Positions 22,901 through 33,800 of a DNA stretch of 64,000 nt are shown here, piece by piece; position 1 is the stretch's first letter; each line of letters begins with the position of its first letter. Made by a program: the position numbers and the translations under genes. Origin of the DNA: Anas platyrhynchos (lineage: Eukaryota > Chordata > Aves > Anseriformes > Anatidae). A model generated the notes under the pieces. The model was given only the letters and a program-made list of their open reading frames with translations, did not search any database and was not told where the DNA came from. Location: assembly GCF_047663525.1 (NCBI RefSeq), contig NC_092606.1, forward strand, positions 255,501-319,500. Direction: 5' to 3'.

Positions 22901-25404
22901 GATTTGAACCTCTGTAATTGAACAGAAAATCTGTAAGGCTCTGAAATGACCCTTTCAGTTTTTTTTTTTTTTCAGTTATATTAGCTTTTCATATAACGAG
23001 GATGTGACATTTTTATATAGTGTTAAGAACCCTGTAGCTAGAGGTACCATGCTAGCCAGTGAATACCCAGGCATGACTTTTTATTCTGCCTTACTGGATT
23101 TATTTTTTTAGCACTTTCATTGATTTCAGTTGCATGGGAGAACATAGGAGTAGCTTTCATGGCAAACTTCCAGACTTTGCATTTCACATGGGGACCTTCG
23201 AGAACTGTATCCCCACATAGAATGACAGCTTCCTGCAGAATCACCAGGAATGTGTTCCTCAAAATCTCATCAACACAGCTCAGGCCTGAAGAGAAACAAT
23301 AATTCACGAACAACCTCTTGATGATGAGCATCAAAATGAAATGGAGATCATCTCAGCAGCTTGAAGTTGCATTGACATGTGAAAGCACTAACAGTGGTAT
23401 GTCCTGTCATAAGGACGTGAACTTTCAAGTCAGTGAAGCATCTACTAATGCAAAATTTATTTACTCCACTGGTAAGCAAAATTCCTCATTGTTATGTACT
23501 GGGTCAACTCTGTTAAATGTTGATGAAAATCCTCCTGCCTTCTCTACAGTTCTCAGTAATGCAGGTTGAAGGATATTGTTGTTTAACCAACCACAGTGAA
23601 AGGGACAAGTGTTGCTTTCTATTATGCTGGTTATTGTAAAGCCAGAATGATTCCACTGACTGCTGGCTCATTGGCCATGTTCTGTTATGCTGCCCGTAGA
23701 GGCTGGAAGTGAAATTCCTTCTGTCAGAAAATAACTGGATCTTCCTCTTTCTACTTGTCACACAGAGCAAAAATGATTTAAAATTTCTGAATACTTCATA
23801 AAGCCACTCATTTCTTGAAGTTGAGAACAGCTTTATTAGGCCTAAGGTATTGAACAGAGTATGTCAAAAAACAAAACAAAAAATCATGAATCTGGTAAAA
23901 GGTTCCAGAAAAGAACAGAAACCACTTAGTGTTTGGTAAAATGAACTGTAGAGAGCAAAACCCCCTGGCAACAGGGATATACACAGTCCTGGCCTAGAAT
24001 AAGCTAGGCCAAGGCAGGAGTGAACCAACCACAAAACACAGTGCTATAGTGGAATTTCAAAGACTCTGAAGTATGTGAGAAGGGATGTTGGTTTAGTTTT
24101 GAGTGATGCCAAAAGCAAAATATAGTCACAGCTCTAATTCCTTCTTGGCTAATGGAATAAACATCATCTGTTTCTCTACCACCAGTGACCATAAGTGGAT
24201 CTGGGCAGCCTATGTAGATTACTTCTGTCCGCATTTTATTTCTCCCCTTTTATCCTTCTGACGGTACCGCTGACAATCTTTGTGTGAGGTGCAATAAGTC
24301 ATTCCCAGATGACCAGTACTCCCAACATCAGGTAAGCATACTTGAAACTGAACGAGAATGATCTGTGTTTAATTTCAGTCAGGTTATTTTTCCAAAAAGC
24401 TGTATATTAGATAAGAAAAGGCAGTGTATCTTGGCTCTTCAAATTAAGATTCATGATACAACATATTCAGCTGCAGCATCACTATGACATGGTTTCTACT
24501 ACCCTTCCCAAAGACTTACCTCTGTTGCAAACCACAGGATACCATGCAGTTGGGTGTAATGCAAATTTTCACTTCATTATTGTTTTCTTTTTAGCAGAAT
24601 AAAAGCAGTACAGCTCATAAGCTGACAGAAGTTCTTGCTGTCCAGTCAACTTCAAAACCCAGCAGTGATCCACCACAGCCTTCTACCTCCCTGGCTCCCT
24701 CTTCCAGTTCTGAAAAGGCAACAGCATGGAAAGATCTCTGTCCCAAAGGGAAAGGAAGGTACCATCCATTGACCTCCAAAACCTCGCCCAAACCTTCAAA
24801 GAACAAAAAGATGGTTGGCTTTCCTTCTCCCACAAGAGGCAGACTTTCCACATCACCTCAAGCTCTTAAAGACGCCTGGTCTTACGACTTGCTGGTGACC
24901 TGTGCCCACTGCAACGTTATTCTGCCACTTCCAACTCTTCAGAAACATGAGGTGAGAGGTGATGTATTGGACTCAGCCTCCTACATGCTTGAACAAAGAG
25001 CCACACCTGCATATTAATAAGTATTTGCTACTTATCCCCTCACTGCCCAGGGTCCATTTGCTCACATCTATACAAACAAGATCCATTGCCTATTTTTTAG
25101 GCACCTGATTTTTAGGGAAATACTAACCACAACTCAAGCCATTAATTTTAAGCTCAAATCCTGGAAAGTCTTCAGTGCCACTCTTTTGTTCTGAAGGCTG
25201 GTATTGTTCCTGCTAATCAAACACTATATCTGTATTAGAGATGGAGCTCTAGATAATTTTGCATCCCAACAAAGGGGCCTAGCTGCCTCGCTACTGAATG
25301 TGATTGTGGGTTGAATATAATGTTCTCCTCCAATATAACTATTATTTATATTTTAGATCAAATGTCTACCTTTGATGTCTTTGAGAAATGCTAAGATGAA
25401 CTAA
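16915..25404 (+). CDS. XAF1: XIAP-associated factor 1-like gene, shortened
   Basis: XAF1 is a TRAF-type zinc-finger protein that in mammals counteracts XIAP and is induced by interferon. Exons proposed: 16915-16949 (uncertain), 22675-22810, 24218-24331, 24598-24951, 25357-25404. All phases agree, giving 228 codons plus stop; human XAF1 has about 301. Finger 1 is C9-x2-C12-x11-H24-x3-C28. Finger 2 is C35-x2-C38-x11-H50-x4-H55. Finger 3 is C79-x2-C82-x11-H94-x3-Ser98. The C-terminal finger is C197-x2-C200-x11-H212-x3-C216. A Ser/Pro/Lys-rich linker (about 99-190) precedes the last finger, as in XAF1. The mammalian fingers between finger 2 and the SFPDDQ finger are absent, and only a possible decayed trace lies at 23.1-23.5 kb. 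The divergent SLC13A5 neighbour supports the name. It may be a working short form or a gene losing function. Confidence 0.8.
18553..19026 (+). mobile_element. CR1 LINE 3' copy
   Basis: CAGTGTGCCCTGGCAGCCAG and CCTCGCCTCGAGTACTGTGT identify the CR1 tail. It continues through CTGTTCAGCCTGGAAAAGAG, then skips most of the segment after GGACCAGGAG and ends in TTCTGTAATTCTATAATTCT. It is a 5'-truncated, internally deleted copy. The 104-residue open frame in it is a fossil fragment, not a gene. Confidence 0.94.
19294..19305. repeat. (G)12 run
   Basis: Twelve consecutive G in the proposed XAF1 intron 1. No associated motif. Confidence 0.9.
20978..21004. repeat. (A)27 tract
   Basis: Twenty-seven A in the proposed XAF1 intron 1. 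No recognisable retrocopy lies upstream, so it is treated as a simple homopolymer. Confidence 0.93.
22675..22810 (+). CDS. XAF1: XAF1 exon with first two fingers
   Basis: 136 nt, acceptor in a long pyrimidine tract (TTCTTGGTAG), donor GTAAGA. One base completes a Cys codon, then [16 protein letters not shown] and [20 protein letters not shown]. This closely resembles the N-terminal fingers of XAF1 (ANFxLHEAxC, LCPEC). The open frame continues upstream through the intron, so an ATG further upstream at 22502 is not needed. Confidence 0.9.
23129..23471 (+). pseudogene. Possible decayed middle-finger exon(s) of XAF1
   Basis: The stretch lies where the missing XAF1 fingers should be. It begins after a good acceptor (TTGATTTCAG) and ends before a good donor (GTAAGC at 23472). 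Every frame from the acceptor is interrupted by stops. Weak finger-like pieces appear in different frames: [18 protein letters not shown], and [16 protein letters not shown], reminiscent of the mammalian LELHESYC segment. The likeness is low and could be chance. Confidence 0.2.
24218..24331 (+). CDS. XAF1: XAF1 exon with [14 protein letters not shown] finger
   Basis: 114 nt, phase 0 at both ends, donor [24 protein letters not shown] matches the last finger before the linker in XAF1 (C-x2-C, x11, H). The 3' end is firm. The acceptor at 24216-24217 (TATGTAG) has almost no pyrimidine tract, and the better pyrimidine tract (about 24232-24259) ends at ACGG without an AG. The first 19 residues ([13 protein letters not shown] and on) are therefore doubtful. 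Confidence 0.65.
24598..24951 (+). CDS. XAF1: XAF1 linker and C-terminal domain exon
   Basis: 118 codons, donor GTGAGA. A NAGNAG acceptor (TTTTAGCAG) lets the exon start at 24595 or 24598; the second choice keeps canonical finger spacing. Encodes a Ser/Pro-rich linker, a basic patch (SPKPSKNKK), then [20 protein letters not shown] and [10 protein letters not shown]. This is the XAF1 C-terminal region that in human carries the XIAP-binding domain. Confidence 0.9.
25357..25404 (+). CDS. XAF1: XAF1 terminal exon
   Basis: Acceptor TATTTTAG, phase 0, 15 codons ([15 protein letters not shown]) then TAA. Its Cys216 falls exactly three residues after His212 plus the exon junction, completing C-x2-C-x11-H-x3-C. 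The human protein ends with a similar short basic tail. Continuing instead through the preceding donor gives an unrelated short tail. Confidence 0.8.
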   Translation: MKCLPLMSLRNAKMN

Positions 25405-25798
25405 ATATCAAACAGTGGAAAAAAAGGTATTGCAGAATTTCAGAAATCTAGAACAGGATCCATCATTCAGGATTATTCTGTACTGGGTTAACAGGAACAA
25501 TTTTGCAGAGGAAGTGCATCTGGAAGAGCTAATACTTGGAATATCACAAAGCTTTTTGGATTCCAACACATACTGCATTCCCATGAGGTTCTTGAAGTGA
25601 CTCAACAGAGAGTTTTAGTAACAAAGTAATGCAAAAGGCTAGTTTTTCATTTTAGTACTGGAATTAAGAGGAAGCTAGTTTAGGTCAAGAGAAAGAAGAA
25701 AAAGAATAATTTTGGGTTTCCCCAGCATTCTCTCCTCTCTCTCCCCCCTCCCACCCAGCAGAAAACATGTGTGAAGAATGCATTTTAGACAGCTGTGA

Positions 25799-25804
25799 AA
25801 TAAA
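25799..25804 (+). terminator. Candidate poly(A) signal of XAF1
   Basis: AATAAA about 395 nt after the TAA of the terminal XAF1 exon, just before a CR1 insertion. It is a plausible 3' end for the gene. Confidence 0.45.
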
Positions 25805-25835
25805 AAAGTTGATTTGGGCTTCTAAAAGTGTACAT

Positions 25836-26005
25836 TTCACAAAATCACAAAATGGTTAAGGTTAGAAGGGACCTCTGGAGGTCATTTGGTCCAACACTCC
25901 TGCTAAAGCAGAGACACCTAGAATAAGTTGCCCAGGACCATGTCCAGACAGCTTTTGAAGACTTCTATGGAAGAGGACTCCACTACTCTGGGCAAGCTAG
26001 TTTCC
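25836..26005 (-). mobile_element. CR1 LINE 3' end, reverse orientation
   Basis: AGAAGGGACCTCTGGAGGTC, CCAGGACCATGTCCAGACAG and GGACTCCACTACTCTGGGCA are the reverse-complement CR1 3' region. The element end faces XAF1. Confidence 0.92.
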
Positions 26006-27525
26006 AGCAAGGTATTTACAAAATTCATGCCTGCTTGCACTTAATCCAAAAGTGCCTTTTTCAGTAAGCTATTTGAGCAAACACTGCTTCAGAGCCCTTG
26101 TATTTTCAGTCTTTTGCCTCACACATGCATATACATGTTGTACCTCTCAAATTATGCTACTCTGAATAGGGCTACTCTACTGTAAGTGGAGATCTGCACA
26201 AAGATTTCACAGAACAGATGTTCTGTCCAGGAGTATCTACTCCAACTCTGAATGGAGCCTTAAAGAATTGTTTCAGAGACAAGAAGTAAAATTAAACTTT
26301 TCTCCATAGTAAAAATTGCATATTCAGTAGAAGCATTGAGATAATTATCCCAGACCATAGGAAGTGCATCTCTTTCCTTCTCCTATCCCAGGTAGACTGT
26401 GAATCTTATTACTTATCTCTTTTCTAACATCACTCTCTGCTTTTCAGTTCCTAACAGTATGATTTCCTTTCAGTCCAGTTAATTAAATGGAACTAAAAGC
26501 AGTTGTTCTCAGTCTGTCCCTTTATGCTTTATTCAGTAAATTAGGTATTGTTTCTCCATCTAAATCTTTCATCTCCTGTGAAATTAAAGAAAGCACCAAA
26601 GTGAGAGATAGGGAGTTTGTCTAGTTTTGAATTACAGGACATAAGTCTTGAGAAAAAAAAAGAAAAAGGATAATTACATGGATTATTTGACTTGCACTGC
26701 ATTTCTTTATATTGCACTGCTGAGTGATGACTTAGAGACAGGAAGGCTGTAAAACTGTAACTTTAACAAGACTTATAACTGGGCTTTGTTTGTTTTACGG
26801 AAGACTCTTTCTAGAGTGCTCATGATTAAATTTGGAAATAGAGAAGCATCTTCAGACTGAAACTACAGCTCAGCTTTAGCAAAAGGTATTGCAGGTGCAA
26901 TAGGTTTATCAATGAAGAATAAAAGTGTCTCGCTACTCCAGATCAAGAAAAAAGAGTGACTCAGATTTTTATTCCTTTTTAAGAAAGGCATGTCACAGGT
27001 TTCACCACTGAAACCAGTGCTTTGCACTGCTTTGCACTGGTTACACCTTCATATAGTTTACTATTCTTAATATTCTTGGATATGTATCACAGCAATGGAT
27101 CCATCTGTATAAAAGCATAAGCTCTCTCTCATTTTTTTGCTTTGGTGTTTCTACAGATTCCAGCAGTGCTGGACTTACCAGGCCTCCAAGGAACTCCTTT
27201 ATTGGTCTTTGAAGTCTGTTTGAGGATGGCTGGTAAACATAATACAGTCTGAAGAGAATCCATGAATAAAACAAATTTGAAGAGGAACTGGGCAGGCAGC
27301 TCATGCTTCATAATGTAAATCTTTATACAGAGAAAGGAAAACATTTTCATCTCTTTTGAAAAGGATCTTCAAAAGCTTTGCTGCACACCTACAAAAACTT
27401 GAATCAACCAGAGAGGGAAGCTGACAGGAAGGGGTTGCTGCTCACATGTGTGGTTGTCATCAGAAGACAGCCTCAGACTGTTGTTGTGCCCTGTCGTGCC
27501 CTCTAGTGGATTAGCCTGACAGCAC

Positions 27526-27541
27526 GGGGGGGGGGGGGGGG
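27526..27541. repeat. (G)16 run
   Basis: Sixteen consecutive G. Able to form G-quadruplex structures and likely to be miscounted by sequencing. Confidence 0.93.
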
Positions 27542-27641
27542 TCACATCTTGTACTGCGAGACAGGAACCAAAGTTGTTTTGTCTGAAAATGTCATAAAAC
27601 TGACATTTGAGCTAAAGGACAGCTTTATCCTTGCAACAGTT

Positions 27642-27667
27642 TTATCTATCTTATCTATCTATCTATG
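27642..27667. repeat. (TATC)n microsatellite
   Basis: About six imperfect TATC units. Confidence 0.85.
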
Positions 27668-28353
27668 TAATTACCTATCATCTACCTATTTGAGGGGGGA
27701 GTGTGGAGAGAAGGCACAGCCTATACAAAAAGCTGTATTTCCTTATTTCCTGTCCTTTAAAAAGCAACAGCATGGCTAATTTCGGGAAGCTTGTGCTGCA
27801 GTGTCATCTTTCGGCTGTTGATGGTACTGGCATGTGCTAAACCGCTTTGAGACTGGAGACCTTGGCTGCAGAACGACGCTGCGTGGGTTACTCTTCTGTT
27901 CTGAGGCGACAAAGCTTTTGGCACTCTTATAAAATTCAGTGATAAATAACGTCAGGCTCCTAGCTAGATTAAAGACAACAACATCTGGATGAACAGACCA
28001 TCAAGCCAAGTGTTGAAGGACTGGAGCACTCCTAAAGTCTTGCTGTGACATGCTTTGGGGAAGAGTATGTCCCTGTATGCAGATCTTAGTACCAGCTGCT
28101 AGGAATTTATCTCAGCAAAAAGAAGGCCACTTCTAAACCACCAGAAAATATGAGCCAAATGCAAATACATGTACTTCTCTGAAGGCTCTTGAAAACACCT
28201 GGAAACCTTCTGAATCCTTTCTCCCAGGTTGAGAGATTGGATGTTACAACTACATCAAATGTTACTCTGGTTATGGAGGTGCTGTGCTTACCCTATCCAG
28301 CAAGGTGATCACTTCAAAAATCACTTCAATGATCACTTCAAAAGCTGAAAAAA

Positions 28354-28413
28354 GTTTTTTTTGTTGTTGTTGTTGTTATTACAACATTTTTGTTGTTGTT
28401 GTTATTGTTTTTG
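28354..28413. repeat. Two (TTG)n microsatellite blocks
   Basis: Two GTTGTTGTT blocks, each preceded by a T run, separated by ATTACAACA. This suggests duplication of one microsatellite with its flank. Confidence 0.85.
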
Positions 28414-28982
28414 TTTCCACCTTTGTCCTCCCTTTCTCAGAAATGCTTGAGACTCAGTGAAAGAATGTTTTTACTACTCATGACATGATCAGTAGTCAGA
28501 TAAATGGTGTTCTGCACAAGCATGCCACCCTCTGATACCAGTGTGACAGTCTCAACTCTGGCAAGTGATGGCAGTGTTTTTCAGGTGCCCAGATGTTTTA
28601 TTTTCAGCAAGCATTGAAAGCTTTTCTGTAACTATGATGTTTTGGTGAAAGGTTCTGGTGCTCCATGTGAGGAGGAGGGTTTATCTGCCTGTGGACAGCG
28701 CTGGATCCTTGGTTAGATGGAATCCCACAAATGGGTTATCGTATACTATTTTCTGTACTATTTTATGCATCAAAGGAAGCAAATTGTTCAGACTATGTTG
28801 CTAAGAGGCATCAGCACCATAATGTTAAGAGAACCTCATTTAATATTTTTTTTTTCCTACCCCCAAGTAAGGTAGCTATAAATCAAAGGGCTACAATCAT
28901 TCTTTTTAAACAGACATATTATTCCAAACTCCATTGAGGATGGGTGGGTAGGATGTTTTCCAAAGTCTGTTAGAGAAGATAC

Positions 28983-29013
<31 letters not shown>

Positions 29014-30784
29014 CTCTTTCTTAAATGACTGACTTTGTCACTGACACCTGATGAAAGTATATATTTAAACATTTCCTCAGAATATCAAAACCTGTAGGCA
29101 TGCCTTTCCAGTCTGGAGAAGGCAATGAAATGCGGCATAATAAAATTTTAAACTAAATTGCCTATATATTTTTTTTTTGTCTTACAATACCAAGAAGATA
29201 AGTGTAAACAAACACCTTAACACATGAAAATTAATTCCATATTGAGTAGCTTATTGTTTCTGCAGTAAACCACACTAAAAATGATGAATGGCAAATATAT
29301 TTTTATCTAAACATTTATTCTAATGGCATTAGCAAATAGAAAAATATATAGAAATATGCAAATATATTCATAAAGACATTAAAATAAAATGAACATTATC
29401 AAGTTGCTCACCCTTCATGGAGATTTTATGCTTCAATATTGTGGGCATTATTAAAATACTTATAATGAGGTTGATGGAAACTGGAAACTGGAAACTGGAA
29501 ATAGTTTTAATTCTTCAAAAACCTGAGCTTTCACTACATTTCCATGCTGAGTGCTGAAAATTTCTAAAAGGGATAAATCTGTTTTATGTTGCTTTTATGA
29601 CATACCTTTACATTTGTATATTTTATTATAAGAAGTGTAATTGGAACTTCTTTGTATATATTTTTATATGTATATATTTAAAAACTAAAAGAAATGGTAT
29701 AAATTGTGATAAGTAGAAGATTGTATTAAATAAATTTTGCCAAAGAATGATCATTACCTACAGTATGATTTTAAGATGTTTATTATGCACTACTAAAAAC
29801 AAACAAACAAATAAACTTCCTGTTACTGTCTAAATTTTTACTAGTCCTTAAACTACTATTTTGGAAAGGAGTTTGGAATTCTTGTGCAAATTTTGTGGGA
29901 ATCTTTCCAATAGCATATCTCTAATCAAACCTATTGGCTAGTTCTCTAGTCCTCTAACTTGTGTACTTATATACATGCTACTGAAATACATCATCAGCTC
30001 ATACAAGCCACTGCCATGCTATGTTTCTTCAGAATTTATCATTACTTTGTGCCATCTTCACCTGACTTCTTTGGGAGGGCATGGATACAGGACAAAGTGT
30101 TCTTAGTAGTGCAGCAGGATGGGGGAGTAGCTGAAGGCAAGCACTGTCTTGCACTAGAATAAGAAGGTCACCAAGAAGAAGAACAGGGTCACCAAAGACA
30201 AGGAGTGGGAAGGAGTCTACATCTGAAGTGTGCTCATAAATTGATGGGGATATAGAGTTTTGCATTATTCCAAGCTTTGATTAAATTTATTCTTAGAAGA
30301 TTGCTTTAATGTTGAGATATTTATGTGCATGTAAGTATAGCATTTTTGTTTTTTTATTAGACAGAAAATCAAATGTGATTAGCAAACTGAGGAGGAAATT
30401 TTCTTCTTGTAGAAGTAACTATAAATCCTGCAAGGCAAATCGAGCCTATCTGCCCATGTAAGGACTGTGAGGAATGAAAAATGAGTGATAACTGAGTGCC
30501 ACAGAGTGAGGGAGTTTAAGGATGGGAAGGGCCATAGTCTGGGGTGGTAGCTGGCATGCCAAGCTTGGGGTTGGTGGCCAGTGGGACCCATGCTGTTGCC
30601 AGCATGGTAGCTGTGCCAGGCCCTGTCCTGAGCGCTGCTGGGTGTACATGAGCCTGGGCCACACCATGTTTCTGCCTCTGGTGATAGCAGTAGCTGCATG
30701 GTCATTGGAGAAGAAAATGGAGGGTGACCAAAGGCATCACCTGCCTGGGCTTTGGGATTTTTGGGATGGATTCTGGAAGGGGTT

Positions 30785-30801
30785 GGGGGGGGGGGGGGGG
30801 G
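30785..30801. repeat. (G)17 run
   Basis: Seventeen consecutive G within a GC-richer stretch. Open frames that cross it depend on the exact G count. Confidence 0.93.
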
Positions 30802-33800
30802 AGGGCAGAATGGGGTCTAGCTTGTCCCATGGTGTGGCTGCCTGTGCCACGATGGCATACATGGGGCTGCCCAGCCTCAGCTGGGGTCATTGGGGTCATA
30901 ACCACCCACAGCCCCCCACCCCAGGCCTTCTCCTCTCTGTATCTGGAAGTGACTGTGCTTGGGATGTGCCAACACAGTTGAGAAAGCAGCTATATTGACA
31001 TCAGTACTCAGGTGTCTTAGAAGAGGTGAGGGAGAGTGCAGGGAGTCACTCCAAACAGTGATGAACAGTTAGAGTTTGAATGGAGACTTATTTCGTTGTG
31101 CATGATGAGTTGTTCTTGCTGTGCTGTGACCCTTTTTAGACCATCTATTTATCATCCTACAGGATTGAGTTCCCCTAGCTGGAAGTGAGAAGGATGGGAT
31201 GGCTTGCTGTTTTATTAGCCTTTAGTATTCTGATTGCAATTAGTTCCAATGAGTTTGTTTACATTTGTAGTTTACATTTTGACTCAGTGGAGAAAAATTA
31301 AAAATCTGTTTTATCAAGGCAGGATAATAATCCTGTCCAAGCAGGATTAAGGCAGGTGGAAGAGGCCATCTCCTCTGCTTTTCTTCCTTTAATTATCATT
31401 TAAAATGTAAAGATAACTAATCTACTCTCTCATGCTGTTGGTGTGGATTATTTCTCAGCTCTTCTCACTTGTGGTTTTAATAGTGGTATAAAATGCTAGC
31501 ATTTCCTAATCAGTTAATTTGTGAGAAGAATCTTCATACCCATTTCTAGTTTGTCTTGGATGAATCTCACCAGTTTGTCTCTCTCTGAAATCATGTATTT
31601 GATTTAATATTAGGCTCACACCACTGGATTGCACATAATTTGCTAATGTGCTGTGGTGGGCTGCAGAGAAATGTTTACTCAAGCTGGGCTGTCAGTTATG
31701 AGTATCCCAGCCAGAGAGAGAAGTAAATAAATCCTAATCTAGGAGATGCTACAGAAATCCTGTCACAGAGAAAGCTATTGAGGCATCAATGTTTATAAAA
31801 TATATCCAAGAGTCAGTTTGGGTGATGGAAACTCACACGGCTTTGTCCAGAAGTTCAAAATAATGATTTGTTGCAGAATTATGATTTCCGTAGGAAAAAA
31901 AGGGCAGGCGAATATTGCATTCTATTCCTACAGAACTACATACAGATAGATTTAAGTAAAAATCCTTCATGTAAGTATCTAGATGTGACAGATTTTATTC
32001 TGGTGTCATTCATATACCAGATACTATTTCAGAATGAATGTTCACCTTGGAGAAACAATGATTAAATGTTTGAAAATGGCACGTGAGCAGAGGTTGTTGA
32101 AGTTCTTCCTGAAAATGTCATCATATAGCACTGTGTTGGCATTTGTGGCACAGTGACACTGAAAGGCAGATTTTGTGTTTTTTTAAACCTTTGCACTTAT
32201 GCAATTATATGTGTATGTAAGTGTGTGTATGTATATATGAAATACTTATGTTGAAGAAGGAACATAGTCCATGATGGGCACACTGGTCATTCAGAGACAG
32301 GGGAAAAGGCTGCTTTTCTCAAAGCCTTGTCACTTACAGTGGCTGCTGCAAGCAGGTCACTAGTTATAAGGCCATTTGCATTAACAACCTGTGTATTTTG
32401 CAGGAGAGACATGCCAGCTTTTTCCATCCTCTTGACCATGAGAGTTTGGGTATTGTGCAAGTTTATTTTTCAGTCTGTTCCCTGCTTCCCACAAGTCAAA
32501 ACCATCAGGATACTTCCAAATGCTTAGTGATTTCACAGGATGTGGGGGTGAGGGTCTTGTTTTTGTTTTGTTTTTCAAACTCTTTAATTGCAACTGTGAG
32601 CAAAAGCCCTCTAAATTGGCCGAGAGGCTTCTCACCCTTCTGTAAATTTGCTTTTTCATTGCTAATAATTCTTCAGCTTTATCTTCCAGTTTCTGTTCAA
32701 GCTTTATTTCTCTTTATACCACTATAATAATTAATTTATAAACTCAGAAGTGACAGGCAATATTTATTATGGAGATGACTTCCTTGAACAATCTACTGGA
32801 GATAGGATTTGTAAGGAACCTTACATTTGATAATTAATTATGCATACTTACTTTTAACATATCTTTAGGTAATCAGAACAAAAGAAGACAGTTGTCTTTG
32901 TTAATTATCATGAAAATTTACTTATGAATATTGTAATTATGCACATTAGTGTGTCTGCTGTCACTCACAGCTTGAATACCTTTAGGCAATATTATTCTCC
33001 TCCCATTGTCACTGTAGCAAAGGGCTAATGAAAAGGGCTGAATTAGAGGTGCTGTTGTTTCATTTCAGAAAAGATTATTCTTCATGTGGCCTCGTGTTGT
33101 TTGTCTGTTTCAGGAAGCCAGATGAGTGTGACACAATTAATCATGAACTCAAAGTCAGCTTCCTGGCACTTAAGGTGGCCAAGTGCCTTGCCCCTCAGCA
33201 AACGCAAATGAACCACCAGAAAGAGCCAGCTCAACCTTTGGCCCTTCACCAAGGAAACTGTCATTAAATTAACCAAAGTTTAAAAGTCCACTTTACAGTT
33301 GCCCTTTATAGCACAAAGAATGTCTTTAAATTTCTGTAATTTGACATTCATCTGAAGTCAATAAGGTATCATTAAATATCTTTGTATGTGCTGCTAATAT
33401 GCATAGTACTGGAAGCATTAAATGTTTTTGATGCCTGATTACAGACATGCCCAAAGATCTAAGCTCTATCTTTACCCTGTGCTTCCAAGACCCAGTTTTC
33501 AAAAATGCTCCTGAGTTAGCTTGGTTGAATTGGCTTCAGTGACATAGTTAGCTGACTTTTTTTTTTTTTTTTTCATTATTTGTATGAGTATTATGCCTTC
33601 TGCTGAGTTGTGCTGATGGCCCTATCATTTTCAGGAATGAGTAAATGCAGGAGGAAAGTTATGCTGTAAAGTGTTTATCCAAATACATAAGGCAGGCAAA
33701 AGGTGGGAAGAGGAAAATTCTTTTCTAACTTTTGTAGAGGTTTAGAGCTGACAGACACCAAATTCTTGTGCCTTTTCTGAGGTCAGTTAGAGGATCTGCC

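Noticed and set aside
30522..30998. 158-residue Gly/Trp-rich frame
   Set aside because: It crosses a 17-G run, has no domain, and is open because of GC composition.
33028..33267. 79-residue frame following a TTTCAG-like acceptor (KPDECDTINHELK)
   Set aside because: No matching donor, neighbouring exon or known domain. It may be conserved non-coding sequence instead.
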